From positions 2,116,774 through 2,180,773 of the forward strand of contig VXBM01000015.1 of assembly GCA_013400155.1 (NCBI GenBank): 64,000 bases of DNA, given 5' to 3'. Both the position numbers and the translations under genes were made by a program. Below the pieces are notes generated by a model. That model was given only the letters and a program-made list of their open reading frames with translations, was not told the origin of the DNA and made no database searches. Positions within the stretch are counted from its first letter, which is position 1, and each line of letters begins with the position of its first letter. Origin of the DNA: Helopsaltes ochotensis. Taxonomy: Eukaryota; Chordata; Aves; Passeriformes; Locustellidae. Of the stretch, positions 49,001-64,000 are shown one piece after another.

Positions 49001-51553
49001 TATTTCATTATCATTTAAAATTGTCATGCTCCAGGATAACTGCGATGTGTTTTACTGAGTTGGGTGAGGATTTGGGGGGAAGGCTAGTAATTATTAGCCT
49101 TGCTAATGGAAATAGATGGCTAAATAACACTTACACAGCTGTAATTTCAGCATTCCTGGCACTTCTGGTTATGACACTTTCCAAACTTAAAGATAATAGT
49201 AATTGTCTGTAGTCTGCAAAATTAGTCTAGACAGTCTAATTGAAGGCCAAAAGGTTGGAGTTGAATAAATATGTAATTTGGGCAAATAAAGCTATTAGAG
49301 CTGTGCTTATCTTCTTGAAGCAATAGTTCTTATTAGATGTAAGTGCTATTTTATAGCTTTTTCCTAAATAATTAGCTTTTAATGATCAGTCAACAAATCT
49401 TTTAAAAATAAAACACTCCAGACTTTGCTAATGAAACTGAGCATTCTTATGTTGAATATTGTCCAAGCTGGTGTTCAAAAATCCCATGGAATTTACTGGT
49501 AATAGAAAAAACCCTACAGGACAGGAACTAGTGTGTTGCTATCAGTGTCTACAGGGATCTGGCAGTGTAACTAAAATGTGTTACTGGGTCTGAAAGAGTA
49601 ATTTCAACGTTTTTGTTTCCCAGCAGAACGAGTGGTATGATCAAAACTTCTGGAAGCTTTCATTCTTTGGGTTCAGTCCCTGTTTGGTATTTATATATTT
49701 AAACAAATAGTGTATTAATAAAATAGTTGTATATTATGTGAACTTGATTAAGATGCCTGGAAAAAAAACCACAATTTGCATGGCTAATGTTTATTTAGAT
49801 GAGGGATTTTTATAATTTTTATGTGGCAATTTGAGCTTTCTGATCTCTTGATCATCCTGAAGGTAGCAGGGAATTATAGTGGAATGTCAGGACTGGGGAT
49901 GATAAAACCTCCCTTTTTCACTAGGAAGTTGCTGTAGTTAATTCGTAGAATGAAATGCTAGTCTAGAAATATTTAATCCTAGCTTGACTCATTCTAGAAA
50001 ACTGTAGGCTCTGGGTTTAGTGGGCTAGTCAACCTGATTGTATCTCCATGTTAAACAAATGTTTTAAGAGGAAGAATGTGGAGAATTTACCTTCGTCAGA
50101 CTCTTTCTGATGAACCCATCAAAATAAGAAAGGTGTTAACTTCAGAAAGTTTTGATCTTGGCTTGCTGTGGAGGGATCAAACATTTTCAGGTACTTAAAA
50201 TGTGAAATGGGGGTTAGAGTTGCTGGAGCGTGGCTTTGTTTTACCAGTTTGTTGGGCTAGAAAAACTTCTTTAATTAATTTAATTAATGTAATTGTCTGG
50301 CTCCAAATGTCCATAACCTAAGCTAGACAATCTGAAAAGTCCAAGTTCATCAGAGTTATGAAGTGGCTTCTTTGTTAATAGACTGGAAATGCCCTAAACA
50401 TGGGTCTCCTCATAGCCACTAAGCTGAAGTCTGTTGCTGGCTGTGGTATAGTTACATCTAAGTTACAGAAGTGAAGAGAGATTTTAATTGACTCTAAGTC
50501 TTTTCCAGTTACTGTACTTAGTTTATAAAACAAAATCTTTTAATTACACTGTGTGTCTTGAGATGTTCTAATGATTTCATGTGTATAAGAAAAAGTATTC
50601 TATGACTTCTGCCTCATTAGGGGATTTTTGGAGCAACCTTACTTTTTCTCTTACAACTGTAGTCGCCATTATCTGGTTATGCTCAGTCCTAAAAATCAGA
50701 TATGTGCTTCTAAAAAAAATATCACTGCTTTCTTGAGAAAAAACTTGAGTTCATCATGAAGAGCTTGTATGAGCTGCTAGTTTGAAAACTATCTAAACAT
50801 GATAAAACTTTATGGATGAAAAGATAATGTGTCGTGAATGTTTTAAACATTCCTTGAATTACGAGTGGTTAAGATAAGGAAGGTGAAGTACCTGGTGTGT
50901 TCATAGTTCCTGCACATATTTACTGTGAAGCAAAAATGAAATTAAATCAAATCAAGACTCAACTAAGTTTGCAGTATAGAATATGCTTTACAGTCAGACA
51001 TGTTTCAACTTGAGAAATTGCAGAGCCGCCTTCAAAGAATTCTGTAGGTGCTTACTGGCATTAAAGGGCATTAACTGAAGGCATTACAAAGAAGTCTTCT
51101 CAGACAGTGAAAGTGCACCTTCTCTGATCTTGAGCAATGAAAACTGCACCACTAGGAAGTACTCAAGAGGCCAAAGTTTAGTGCCCACATTGCCTAAACT
51201 AGGTCTCTGAGTGAGTGTGCTTGGTGTTTGGTGAGGTTTCATCTTGAGATATTTGAGAATTATAAATTGGAAGGAAATGTTCACAGGCTGGTGAGCTGGT
51301 AATACCAAGTTGCTGTCTGGTGTGGAGAGCTGTAAGCTGGGAACTGAAAGGGGACCTAAGCACAGTGCAGATTCAGTTTGAGTTTAAAAGGTGTAAGCTG
51401 TCTTTAAAAAGTATCAATCTGCTTTTTTTAAAAGAAGTTAATATTTTAAAAGATGTTCACATGCATTGCAAAATATATACGGCAAGAAAACCCACTCTCA
51501 TCAGTATTCACATTAAGTTCATGTAGCCAGCATCCACTCTGTCCATAATTAGA
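46013..51553 (+). other. RRAS2: RRAS2 intron 1, middle part
   Basis: No exon was recognised. Frames are short and unlike known proteins. The 46,598-46,945 frame contains a small in-frame repeat, not a domain. The block at 48,880-49,480 is notable for dense TAAT, ATTA and GATAA motifs and is listed separately as a candidate regulatory element. Confidence 0.65.
48880..49480. promoter_or_regulatory. Candidate intronic enhancer (AT-rich, homeodomain-motif dense)
   Basis: This block carries an unusual density of TAATTA/TAAT/ATTA cores (for example GTAATTATTAGCC near 49,089 and AATAATTAGC near 49,367). Mixed in are GATAA, an E-box-like CAGCTG at about 49,136 and several CAAT-type motifs, with hardly any CpG. 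That style is typical of deeply conserved vertebrate non-coding elements. The call rests only on appearance; no alignment was possible. Confidence 0.3.
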
Positions 51554-51625
51554 CTCATAGAATCCTTTAGATTGGAAAAGACATTTAAGGTCATCAAGTC
51601 AAGACTGTACTGGCATCTGATGGTG
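51554..51625 (-). mobile_element. Short CR1-type LINE remnant
   Basis: TCATAGAATCCTTTAGATTGG, AAAAGACATTTAAGGTCATC and AAGTCAAGACTG follow the order of a CR1 3' tail in reverse complement. It is short and diverged, so the assignment is less secure than for the other copies. Confidence 0.7.
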
Positions 51626-54402
51626 TGTTTAAGCTTGGCAATATGTTAGCAAAAGGGCACGTAACTTTTCAGAAAAGTAGTTTTAATGATTATTCTTGAA
51701 AGCTCTATGATTTGGACATGCACTGAAAGGCTGTCTTAGTCAAAGTCTCAAAGACACTTCCCCCAAGCAAATCTACTGTATCTGGGTTGTTTTTGGTTTG
51801 TTTTTTTTATTTTTCCCACTGGATCTTGTAATTATGTTTAGCAGTTACTTTCCAGATTTCCACCTGTAAACCCAAACTATTTTGCCAGCCATGCCTTAGG
51901 TGCCAGGTTTGAGGGAGAAAATAGGGTGCAGTTGGAGAAGGTAAAGCTGCTTTATTTTAAATAGCAGTTAGGGGAAGGGCAAAAATTTGCAGGCAGCTTT
52001 TTAGGCATGTTGAAATGTGTAAGAGCTGATGGATGTTCCCTGTCAGTGCACAGAAGTCAGTTTGATTTCAGTCTTTCTTATCTCTGAGTCTTGGACCACT
52101 GTGTGACTGCAGAGTAAGTTGATGCTCCAGAACCAACCCGGCTTTTGAATCTATCACACAAGTCAGTCCTGCTTAACTGGGGCTGAAATCTGAAATTTCT
52201 TAGCATACAGCTATCTGGAGAAATACCATTGGAAATGAGTGTGTTTATGGATGCAAAATCCAAGTGTTCAATTAGGAAATGGAAGAATTAAAGGTGCATA
52301 AACAGATTTATGTGTTAACGTTCAAATTGGAGACACTAGACCCTCCGTACTGTTTCCCCCTTGCCCCCCCATCCTAGCTCATCTTTCCCCCCACCTGCAA
52401 GGAATGCAGAACTAGTTTTGTTATTGGTATTCTGGATAGCAAGCAGAACAAAGCCCATATAGAAGAGAACCATGTTATATTTAACTATGTGCATTAAATA
52501 TGCCCATGCACTGAACACAGTTTCTTTTTCTGATGTGCTCATTCAGAGATCAATGATCAGTGTCCATTGAGGGAGAGGGACAAAAGAGTACGTTCCTGTG
52601 TAATAGGGCTCACACTTTTAGTGTTTTCAGGCTAAGAACAGCTTTTGACAATCCTTGCATTGCATGAAAAATTTAAAGAAAAGATATACCTCTACTTAAC
52701 CAAGTCAGGTGTTTATTTCTGTATCCTACTATCTCTCTTTGTTGTATGTTGGCAGGGGAGTAATCTAATGGATGTACTCTAAGGCTGCCATGGCTTATAC
52801 AACAACTGTGCATTTCCCCTTATGATGTTCTTCTTTAGTAGAACCATTAATTTTGATTAAGCATGTGCTTAATTGTTAAGTTGGGTATTATATAGATGTG
52901 TGTTGCTGTATTTTCAGGAACAAATAAAAATTTTCAACTTGTGTATGAATTTCCAAAGGGCTTAGCTTGTATATGTCTCATGTCATCTTTCTTTCACTAT
53001 AACTTCCTTCAGCTTAATCCTCTTCTCTCTTTGTGCCTCAGTTTTCTCTGTTCATGAAATGAAGTGTTTTTCACATCAGTGGGTAATGGCTGTAATTGAA
53101 CTTACAAATGACATTTGTTTCCCTGGACAGCCATAACAATGCTGACAGTACCCATTAGGGCAGAGGGAAGTAGTGTAAATTGAGGGAAGCATCATTGATT
53201 ACTTGCAAGCACTGACTATCTTTTAATTTATATTTCTTGGAAGAAAGGAATGGGTGTTCTTAGTGTTTGTATAATTAAAAGAAAGAACTCTTAAAGATTT
53301 GTAGGAATAATATGGGATGATTGGACGATGACACACTTAGTCTTCTGTAGCATGAGGTAGTGTTCAAATCATTGTTTCTTTAGTCTGGTCTCTATCAGAA
53401 TAATTCTAGACCTTTGGTCTCCTATTCTCCCAACATTCAACACCAAAATATTTGCCCTCATTCTGTAAAGTGTGGCTTTATGCCACCAAAGCATGCTGAA
53501 TGCAGTCCTGAACATCTGTGTTTGAAATGGTGCTGGATTGCTGTGGGTGCCTCCTGCAGTCCTTTTCTGGTACTGGTTTGGGCACTGCACAAAACCTTTG
53601 CAGAGGGACGCTCACCTGTCATCAACCCCAACAGCATCCACCTCCTACTTTTCCAGCACCAGCCAGTTAAACCTGTCTGGAAGTACTGAGTCCTAGTGAA
53701 CCACCTGCTCTTGGGGAGGTGTATGTTTGCTATTGGAACAAGCTGGTCAGGGACTGATTCGTGGTATGCTTCTAGTTTGTTTGGTTTTTCTGTGACCCAA
53801 ATGCTTGGGGCTCTGCAAAATGCTAAATTTGTGTGTTTTACTCTGTCTGTTCCTTTTTTCTGGAACGTTGTCTGGGTTTATGTTTGCTTCTAGAAGTCAG
53901 TTAGGGCTTTTTTATGGCATGTTTTCCTTGTTTTCTAGCCAGCCAACTCATGTACTCTAAAGAAATGACTTCTTCTTTGTGCTGTGAAAGGAGGCTCTTT
54001 TAATCCCTTGAGGTGCTGAGGCCCTGAGCTGCTGCTTTGCCTGATTGCCTGTTCTGGTGGGCAGGTTACCTCTGGACCAGGGCAGCATAGTGCTTGGGCA
54101 AGGTGACAAGTTACTGTCACCCATCCTCTAGGAACTTGCCTGTGGTGACATAGAACCTGCTTGCTGTCTGCAGAGACAGGAACATAGGTTAGAACTCTAA
54201 GAAAGGGTCTCTCACCTCCTTTGCAACCTGGAGCAGGGTGAAATGTGTCACTGGGGTCACTTTAGTACAGGCTTGGCTGCTCTGCCACTCTTAGGTAGAA
54301 GAGTTGAAGGCAGAGGCTATAAGATTTCATGGGTGGGAAAACAATGGAAGTTGCAAACGGAGTTACACAGTCAGTCTTTAGATCTTAATTCAAAGTCTGG
54401 GA

Positions 54403-54438
54403 AGGCTTTGTAGTCTGTATAGGCTTTGTAGTCTGAAG
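54403..54438. repeat. 18-bp tandem duplication
   Basis: Two adjacent 18-bp copies sharing AGGCTTTGTAGTCTG and differing in the last three bases. A local duplication within intron 1. Confidence 0.85.
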
Positions 54439-57400
54439 TCTGTGTAGCCAAGTACCTTAAACAGAAAGCTGTCCACTTACGGCCCTACTAACTGGCCATG
54501 GCACTGAAGCTCTGGTTTTAACCTATGGCACTGACTTTGTCTAAGGCTTGGAATAAATGCTAGAAATTCTCATTTAAATGAAGAGAACTTAGGTTTCTGT
54601 CTTTTTCTGAGTTAAGCATTTCTGATGTGGTCAGTGTGGTGTGTGATAGGGCTGTAGCTGATACTGCTGTTTGTTGTATGCCCATGGTGAAGACCTGGCA
54701 GTGCAGGCGATGAATTTGGCTTCACATTGGTTGAGTGGGTCAAGAGCAGGCACGTTCGTGGTGAAGTGCAGGGGAAATGAGACAAAACCTAGAGAAGAGA
54801 TGATAGTGTAAAAGGCAGGCTAAGGAGAGACTGCCCAAAGTGATACTCTGTCAAGGAGCACAGCACAGGAATGTCTTACGATTGTTTATTTCAGGTATTT
54901 GGGAATGTATTCAAGCCGAAAGATAAGCTTTGGTGTTGGTCAGTGCTACACGTTTGCTTTAAGTTCTAGCATAAAAATTATAACTAGGGAGGATTTTTGG
55001 GCTGTTTGCAATGCTCAAATTGCAGATGCTTTTTTAGATCCAGAGCTGGTCTGTAACTGTAGCTGGAGGGTGGAAACCCTTCTATTTCCTTGCCTTTACT
55101 GGATTTGAACCAAAAACTTAAAACATGTGGAAAAAATTTAAATAAGCAACCAGTGGCTCTTGGAAACATTATGTGTATGTTTAGTAAATACAGATGGAGA
55201 TTATAGAGACAGCAAGGATGAATATATATTTTGGCATGTACCTTTCCTTTAACTTACTCGTAGTGGTGTGCTCTCACCGTGCTGGGCTGCCTTTCATTGC
55301 ATGCCCTTGAAGCTTGGTGTAAAGAGAAAGGGAAGAATATTATGCAGCCAGCCTCTGGACTGCAGCTTAGAGCAGTTTCCTGTCAATAACATCCTACCTG
55401 TCTCCCACCCTAAAACACAAAAGTACAAAAGAAAGTTATCTCCTGGCTTTTCAGTTCATGGACTGTTGATTACTTTATGAAGGGTAAATGAAAAGCTGCA
55501 TAAGAGCCATGAATTGGCACTGGGGTTTTCATCAAAGCTGTCTTTACTTAGTCATTTTTATTAATTTATGGAGTGGGACTCAAGCTTGTAAGGAAGGAAT
55601 TTCTCTATGTGTATTAAAGGCAACATATAGATGGAGGAAGATGATAAACGTAAGAGCAGGTTTTCATATCTTCTTGTTACCAAAAGACTTGAGTAATTGA
55701 AACAATGATTTAGAGATTGGTGTTGCCTAAAACAAAGACTGCTAGGGCAGTATTCTGTATAGTGTCATTGTTTCCATGCTCTGCAAGTAGAAACTCCTGT
55801 GAAGGTCAGGAGATTGTTTGAAATGCATTTTAAGATGATGAGTGTGTATATAATAAGGGATTTTAGTGGTGGGTTGCCCAGCTATAAGTGATGCAGGTAG
55901 TGTGGAGATGGGGATTTTTATGTTCTTTTGGTTTTTTCCCCCTTTGCAAAAGTCCTTGGCAGTGGGCTTTCCCATCTCTGGACTTGATTGCCTCAGCAGT
56001 CTTAGAAAGAGAAAACCTCGAAAACCTGTTGCATAATATTCTGGGTAAATTGAATGGTTGATGAGACTACTGGGCTCAATTTCTCATTTCCCTTTCAAGG
56101 AGATGGGTGGAAAGAGCTTTAATTTTGCTGGTGATTAAGGGAGTGGTGTAGCAGGAGAGCATGTTCAAGTTACTATCTCCTTAGAAGAAATTTAACTGCT
56201 TCTAATTATTTCCTGCAGGCGGTGGCCAACTGCAGTGGAGCCAGCTGAATGAGTCGTGGCTCTTTGGATTTGTCAGAGAAACTCAACTGTTCCTAGAAGA
56301 GCGGATCTGACAACCTGGGCTGTATCAGGTCACCCTAGAGAGCTGCGCCGTGTGTTCTGTGCCAGCTCTCATCCCAGGCTCCTGCTGTAGCTTCCTAGGA
56401 CTGCTGTAGCTTAGCAGGGTGGCTGCTCTGAGGTGTTAGGGCTTGCACCGACAGCTTTCATAAAACAGACAGCAGTAGGCAGGGCTGGGTATTCCAGCAC
56501 TCTGGGATGTGCTTGTTTCTCTAGTTCATCTAGACTTGGCCTCAGTTTGAAACCAGTAGGTTGTCAGTGGTTTGTGCCTGCTGGAATTGCGCTCCTATTA
56601 GGCTTTTAAACAGTTCTGCCACAAACTTCTTGACCTCCACAAAATTATTTATGGTGGTGTGGGGTCTTTGGGCTTGCTGGATGCACAGGCACCTTGCCCA
56701 GACGGCATTCAGGAGCAAAGGGATGGCCTCATGGAAGCTTTCAGGATATGATTAAGGCCATGCCTTAATTCTTTAAACACTGCCTGAGCAGCAGCAGGAA
56801 GGTACATTTCTGCTCAAATTGATGAATACTATGTCTGCTACATCCAATTTCTGTAAATCAGCCCAGACTGAATAAGGCCTGTAAGCTGTGGTGGTTGTGT
56901 TTCCTGCAGCACATAGTCCCAGTGCAATTTGGGAAGACTCCTTCAAAACCAGCAGCTGTTTCAGGCACATAAACCTTGTTCAGTGCCTGGAGGTAAACCA
57001 CAGTCCTAATTGCCTTGTAAACCTCTCCTGTAGTGGTTGTGACAGCAGATTTGGCAGTGCAGCTCCATGGGAGAAAAGAAAATTAACTTGTAAGAGCAGT
57101 TGTTACATGGGGGAGCTGTGGCATCTGCTCGTTCTGAATTTGACATGTGGCTGATGCTGGATCAGGACAACTTAATCCTGTTTCCCATTTTGAGGGAGGA
57201 ACCATGTTCCATGTTCCTGTATCTAGTCTTGCACTCTTGCTTTGTGTGTAGTTGGAGATTTTTAATTAAAACAAAAAAGAACTAAAAAGGGTGGAGGGAC
57301 TCAGAGAAATGCCCTGCAGATTACAGAACATGCTGTAGTTGTTGGCCCTTGGACAGATAATGAGGAAAATAAGAAGAATCTGTCTGAGATCATTATGGCA

Positions 57401-58158
57401 TTCTTTTTCTGAACACCCTTAGTGAAAAATATTGCCCTTGCTAGATATAAACTTGCTTCTTTAGGTGTTCTACTAACACTGGTTCATGAGAATAAAACAA
57501 AATTGATTCCAAATTCTCCCTTTTATTTAAAAACTGCTATCCTTTACCATTTTGTGGATGTAAAGGTTCAGATAGTAACTTTGAATTCTGCAGGATGGAG
57601 GAATGAAAGCTGAAGCTGGAGAGGGATGGGGAGTAATTTCAGAGTGCAGGCTTTGTCTTCCATGGTTTAGTCACCTAATGCTTTTTTTTAAATACCACTT
57701 TCTGTTTCCCTAATGAAACATAGGACTTAAATTCCCTTCCTTGTGATTATCTCTTTAAAGTCAGATTCTGTAAATGATTTTATTTATACATCTTCCTGTT
57801 CACCTAAGCTTCTCATCAATCTTTCAAGGTTTGTTAAAGGCCACAGAAGAATTGAAACCTTATTTAGCGTTTGTGTAAATTCATTCCCCAAAGTCTCTTC
57901 TTAAGCTCCTGGATAGCACGTTTTGAGTCATGAACGCAGGCAAAAGAAAAGATGAGAACAGTTTTGAAGGCTGATTTTTTTTCCTCTTTAAATCTTAAAG
58001 GGAAGCAAGGTAAAGGGATGACTTGTAGTTGAAAAAGCTTCTTGTTCTGAGGTGAGTGCTCTGCTGCCTATAGATAGGCACTTTGGCTTGGTGTTGCATT
58101 TAAAATCCCATGCCTGTTGATTTACTGGAATTTTTTTAATGATAGAGGGTTTGTTTGG

Positions 58159-58179
58159 GTTTTGTTTTGTTTTGTTTTG
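58159..58179. repeat. Short (TTTTG)n tract
   Basis: About four copies of TTTTG within a G/T-rich stretch. Confidence 0.85.
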
Positions 58180-58494
58180 ATTGGTATGGGTGGGGTTGAA
58201 GCAAGAAGACCGTTTAGCCTGGATGCCATCAAAGCAGAGCAGCTGAGACTGCTGTGTAGGTGTATCCTGAGAGGACACTGATGTCTACTTAAAATGCAGA
58301 GGAGCTGCTCTGGGTCTCTGCTCTGGGGGGTAGCAGTTTTTTAGTGTGGTGCCAGATCTAAATGAACAGATCAAGAGCAACCTGTAGACTCCTCCTGCAG
58401 CCAACTGCAGGATGGTTGTGGTATATGAGCACAGGTTATATATAGCATCCACAGCTGGTGGAGTCTGCTACAACTGGTGATGTTTTTCTCCCAG

Positions 58495-58747
58495 GAAGGC
58501 AGCTGCAGCTCAGGCCATGAGCTCTGCTGGGGAGCCCCTGTCCATGCTGCTAAACCAGGAGCCTGACATGGATATGTACATGTCCAAGGGGTGGGGTCAG
58601 TTGGGTGCAGTCAAGACAGTGTCCTACAGGCTGCCTTCATGAGCAGCTCCTCACCTGAACTGGACAAGAGCAAATACATCCACATAAATGATCTGCAAAG
58701 AACAGAGTTAACTCAGTTCTGCACCGACAGTGGTGTGTCTGGAGAAG
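58495..58747 (+). pseudogene. Coding-like, frameshifted segment with splice-site-like edges
   Basis: About 250 bp in distal intron 1 look like former or cryptic coding sequence. The left edge is an acceptor-like pyrimidine tract ending TTTTTCTCCCAG. The right edge, GAAG then GTTAGT, is a good donor. Frame 1 is open from 58,496, includes ATG at 58,517, and reads MSSAGEPLSMLLNQEPDMDM and onward before a stop at 58,637. A second frame, offset near the GGGG at 58,588-58,591, continues with SSSSPELDKSKYIHINDLQ and runs to the right edge. Together they read like one protein interrupted by a single-base frameshift. I could not identify the family. It could be a retrocopy fragment, a decayed exon, or chance. 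The poly-T tract downstream has the wrong polarity for a + strand retrocopy tail. Confidence 0.35.
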
Positions 58748-58925
58748 GTTAGTGGGCTAGCGCTGTGATTTCACTTCTTCCTTCCCTCTCACTTTTTTTT
58801 TTTGTTTTCTCAACCATGACACCTGTTAACTTGATTTTATTAAGTTTAGAGGAGCAGAGTGTTGTCTTGGTATCTTTAAGTTTGTGTGATGGGAAAGGTG
58901 CTTCAGCAAAGCATCGTCTTTTTTT

Positions 58926-58927
<2 letters not shown>

Positions 58928-58967
<40 letters not shown>
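58928..58967. repeat. RRAS2: Poly-T tract (40 T)
   Basis: An uninterrupted run of 40 T, preceded by a shorter T run, in RRAS2 intron 1 about 1 kb before exon 2. It could mark the tail of a minus-strand retroposon but no body was recognised. Confidence 0.9.
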
Positions 58968-58968
<1 letters not shown>

Positions 58969-59509
58969 ATTCCTAGGAGCCAATACGTAGTTTCAAAACA
59001 TCCCTAATTCCTTATTGGTTTACAGAACTGAATAATGTATGCTGGTGGTATTCCTGCAGTTCTGCACAAATTTTGCACTTAGTGCCTGCTGGGGAGGAAT
59101 TCGAGCAGGGTTCAGATTTGTTATGCTAATATGATTGCTTTAGTTTTAGGTGAAGTTAACTTCACTATGACTGCATGCAAGCTAAAACTTCATCCTTTGA
59201 ATTTTAAACTTGTCTTCTGATACTGTTGTTAATCCAGTATTCCATACCAGATCACCCAGTCTCTAGAGAAATGTGCTTTGCTCTGCAGTCTGGGTGATAA
59301 GCAGCAGCCTAGCAGCGTCTGATGGAGCCCTGTGCTTGGGCCATGGGTGGCACAGGCATTTCATGGCTTATTCTGCTTTCAGCAGTTGTCTTTCTGGAGG
59401 ATGTGAGTGCTTAAAGTCATTAAAACCAGGAGAGAAATCCTGGGAACAAGGATGTTCCAACAAACTTCATTCAGCTGACAAACTAAGTGCCACTTGAGCT
59501 CTGCAGAGC

Positions 59510-59740
59510 TGTTGCTAGAAATGGTAGCAGTTCAAAAACTGCTAGGGAATTCTAGAAACAGCTGAGAAAGTCCTGGTGCTTCCTAGAAATTTCTGGCTCT
59601 GGGAACAGGAGAGGAAGTCCTGTAAACTTGGGAATTTCAAAGAATTTCTAAACCCTACCAGAAGTTCAGAGAAATTATAAGGGACCTTAGAAGCCCCTAG
59701 AAACTGAAAGTTTCTAGGGATTTCTGAGAAATCCGAGGAG
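59510..59740. repeat. Degenerate CTAGAAA/TTTCTAG repeat cluster
   Basis: Short motifs around CTAGAAA and its complement TTTCTAG recur at irregular 15-50 bp spacing (near 59,515, 59,552, 59,583, 59,697 and 59,711). Related units include GAGAAAGTCCTG at 59,564 and GAGGAAGTCCTG about 47 bp later. Two perfect inverted repeats are embedded: CCCTAGAAACT/AGTTTCTAGGG with spacer GAA (59,695-59,719) and GGATTTCT/AGAAATCC with one spacer base (59,718-59,734). It ends about 260 bp before RRAS2 exon 2. Confidence 0.7.
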
Positions 59741-59973
59741 TTACTAGTAATGTCTAAAGAATGTTGGAAAGGCTGTGGGAATCCAGTTAACTCAGTGACT
59801 GTGCTAGTAATCTCTACGATTTATGAGCATTTACTAGGAATAGGAAAACCATTACTGGTTATCTTACTGGATGAAGTGTCAAATGGTTGTATATGGATAA
59901 ATACACTCACCTTCTTTATGCAGTCAAGTGTAAAGCATCTTCCTCAGTGAGTGTCCTGTGTGTGCTTGTCTAA

Positions 59974-64000
<4,027 letters not shown>

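Larger units (their letters stand above)
51626..58494 (+). other. RRAS2: RRAS2 intron 1, distal part
   Basis: No exon or RNA gene was recognised. Small features are an 18-bp tandem duplication at 54,403-54,438 and a TTTTG repeat at 58,159-58,179. Open frames up to about 95 codons are present on both strands without recognisable domains. Confidence 0.65.

Noticed and set aside
53369..53689. Frames of 91 (+) and 73 (-) codons at the same place in intron 1
   Set aside because: No recognisable protein, no splice-site pattern, and open on both strands.
59699..59711. ISRE-like AGAAACTGAAAGT as an interferon-response element
   Set aside because: It is part of a repeat full of GAAA words, so a match is expected by chance. 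Kept only as a remark in the repeat finding.

Overview
The window is nuclear vertebrate DNA, and almost certainly from a bird. It contains several 5'-truncated CR1-type LINE fragments (clearest at 13,755-14,035 and 21,987-22,380), coding exons tens of kilobases apart, GT-AG introns, and a CpG-island promoter that the assembly could not fully resolve. There are no bacterial operons, rRNA genes, tRNA genes I could recognise, or CRISPR arrays. The species cannot be named from this sequence.

The only protein-coding gene I can support is RRAS2 (TC21), a Ras-family small GTPase, on the + strand. Its promoter and CpG island lie at about 28,870-30,160. They are interrupted by a 620-base run of N (29,293-29,912), which almost certainly hides coding exon 1 with the start codon and P-loop. 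Intron 1 is about 30 kb. Three consecutive coding exons follow: 60,001-60,088 (switch I/effector region), 60,563-60,665 (switch II) and 62,067-62,175 (through the NKAD guanine-binding motif). They join in phase and give codons 37-136 of the 204-codon protein by comparison with the human one. The last exons, with the second guanine-base contact, hypervariable tail and CAAX box, lie beyond position 64,000.

Layout: 1-28,870 is upstream intergenic DNA with repeats and no convincing exon (in human the neighbour on this side is COPB1, and I see no COPB1 exon here). 28,870-30,160 is the CpG island, promoter and gap. 30,160-60,000 is intron 1, mostly featureless, with two CR1 remnants, simple repeats, a candidate cis-regulatory block near 48,880-49,480, a frameshifted coding-like segment with splice-site-like edges at 58,495-58,747, and a degenerate, hairpin-rich repeat just upstream of exon 2 (59,510-59,740). 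60,089-64,000 is the remaining exons and introns.

The most interesting non-coding signals are as follows. First, an exact 12-bp palindrome identical to the POU-factor MORE element sits in the promoter, beside a duplicated octamer-like plus GC-box module (29,047-29,214). Second, the array before exon 2 contains an 11-bp perfect inverted repeat. Third, an unidentified coding-like segment lies in intron 1. I found nothing that amounts to a new multi-gene system. Most open reading frames in the window are short chance frames.
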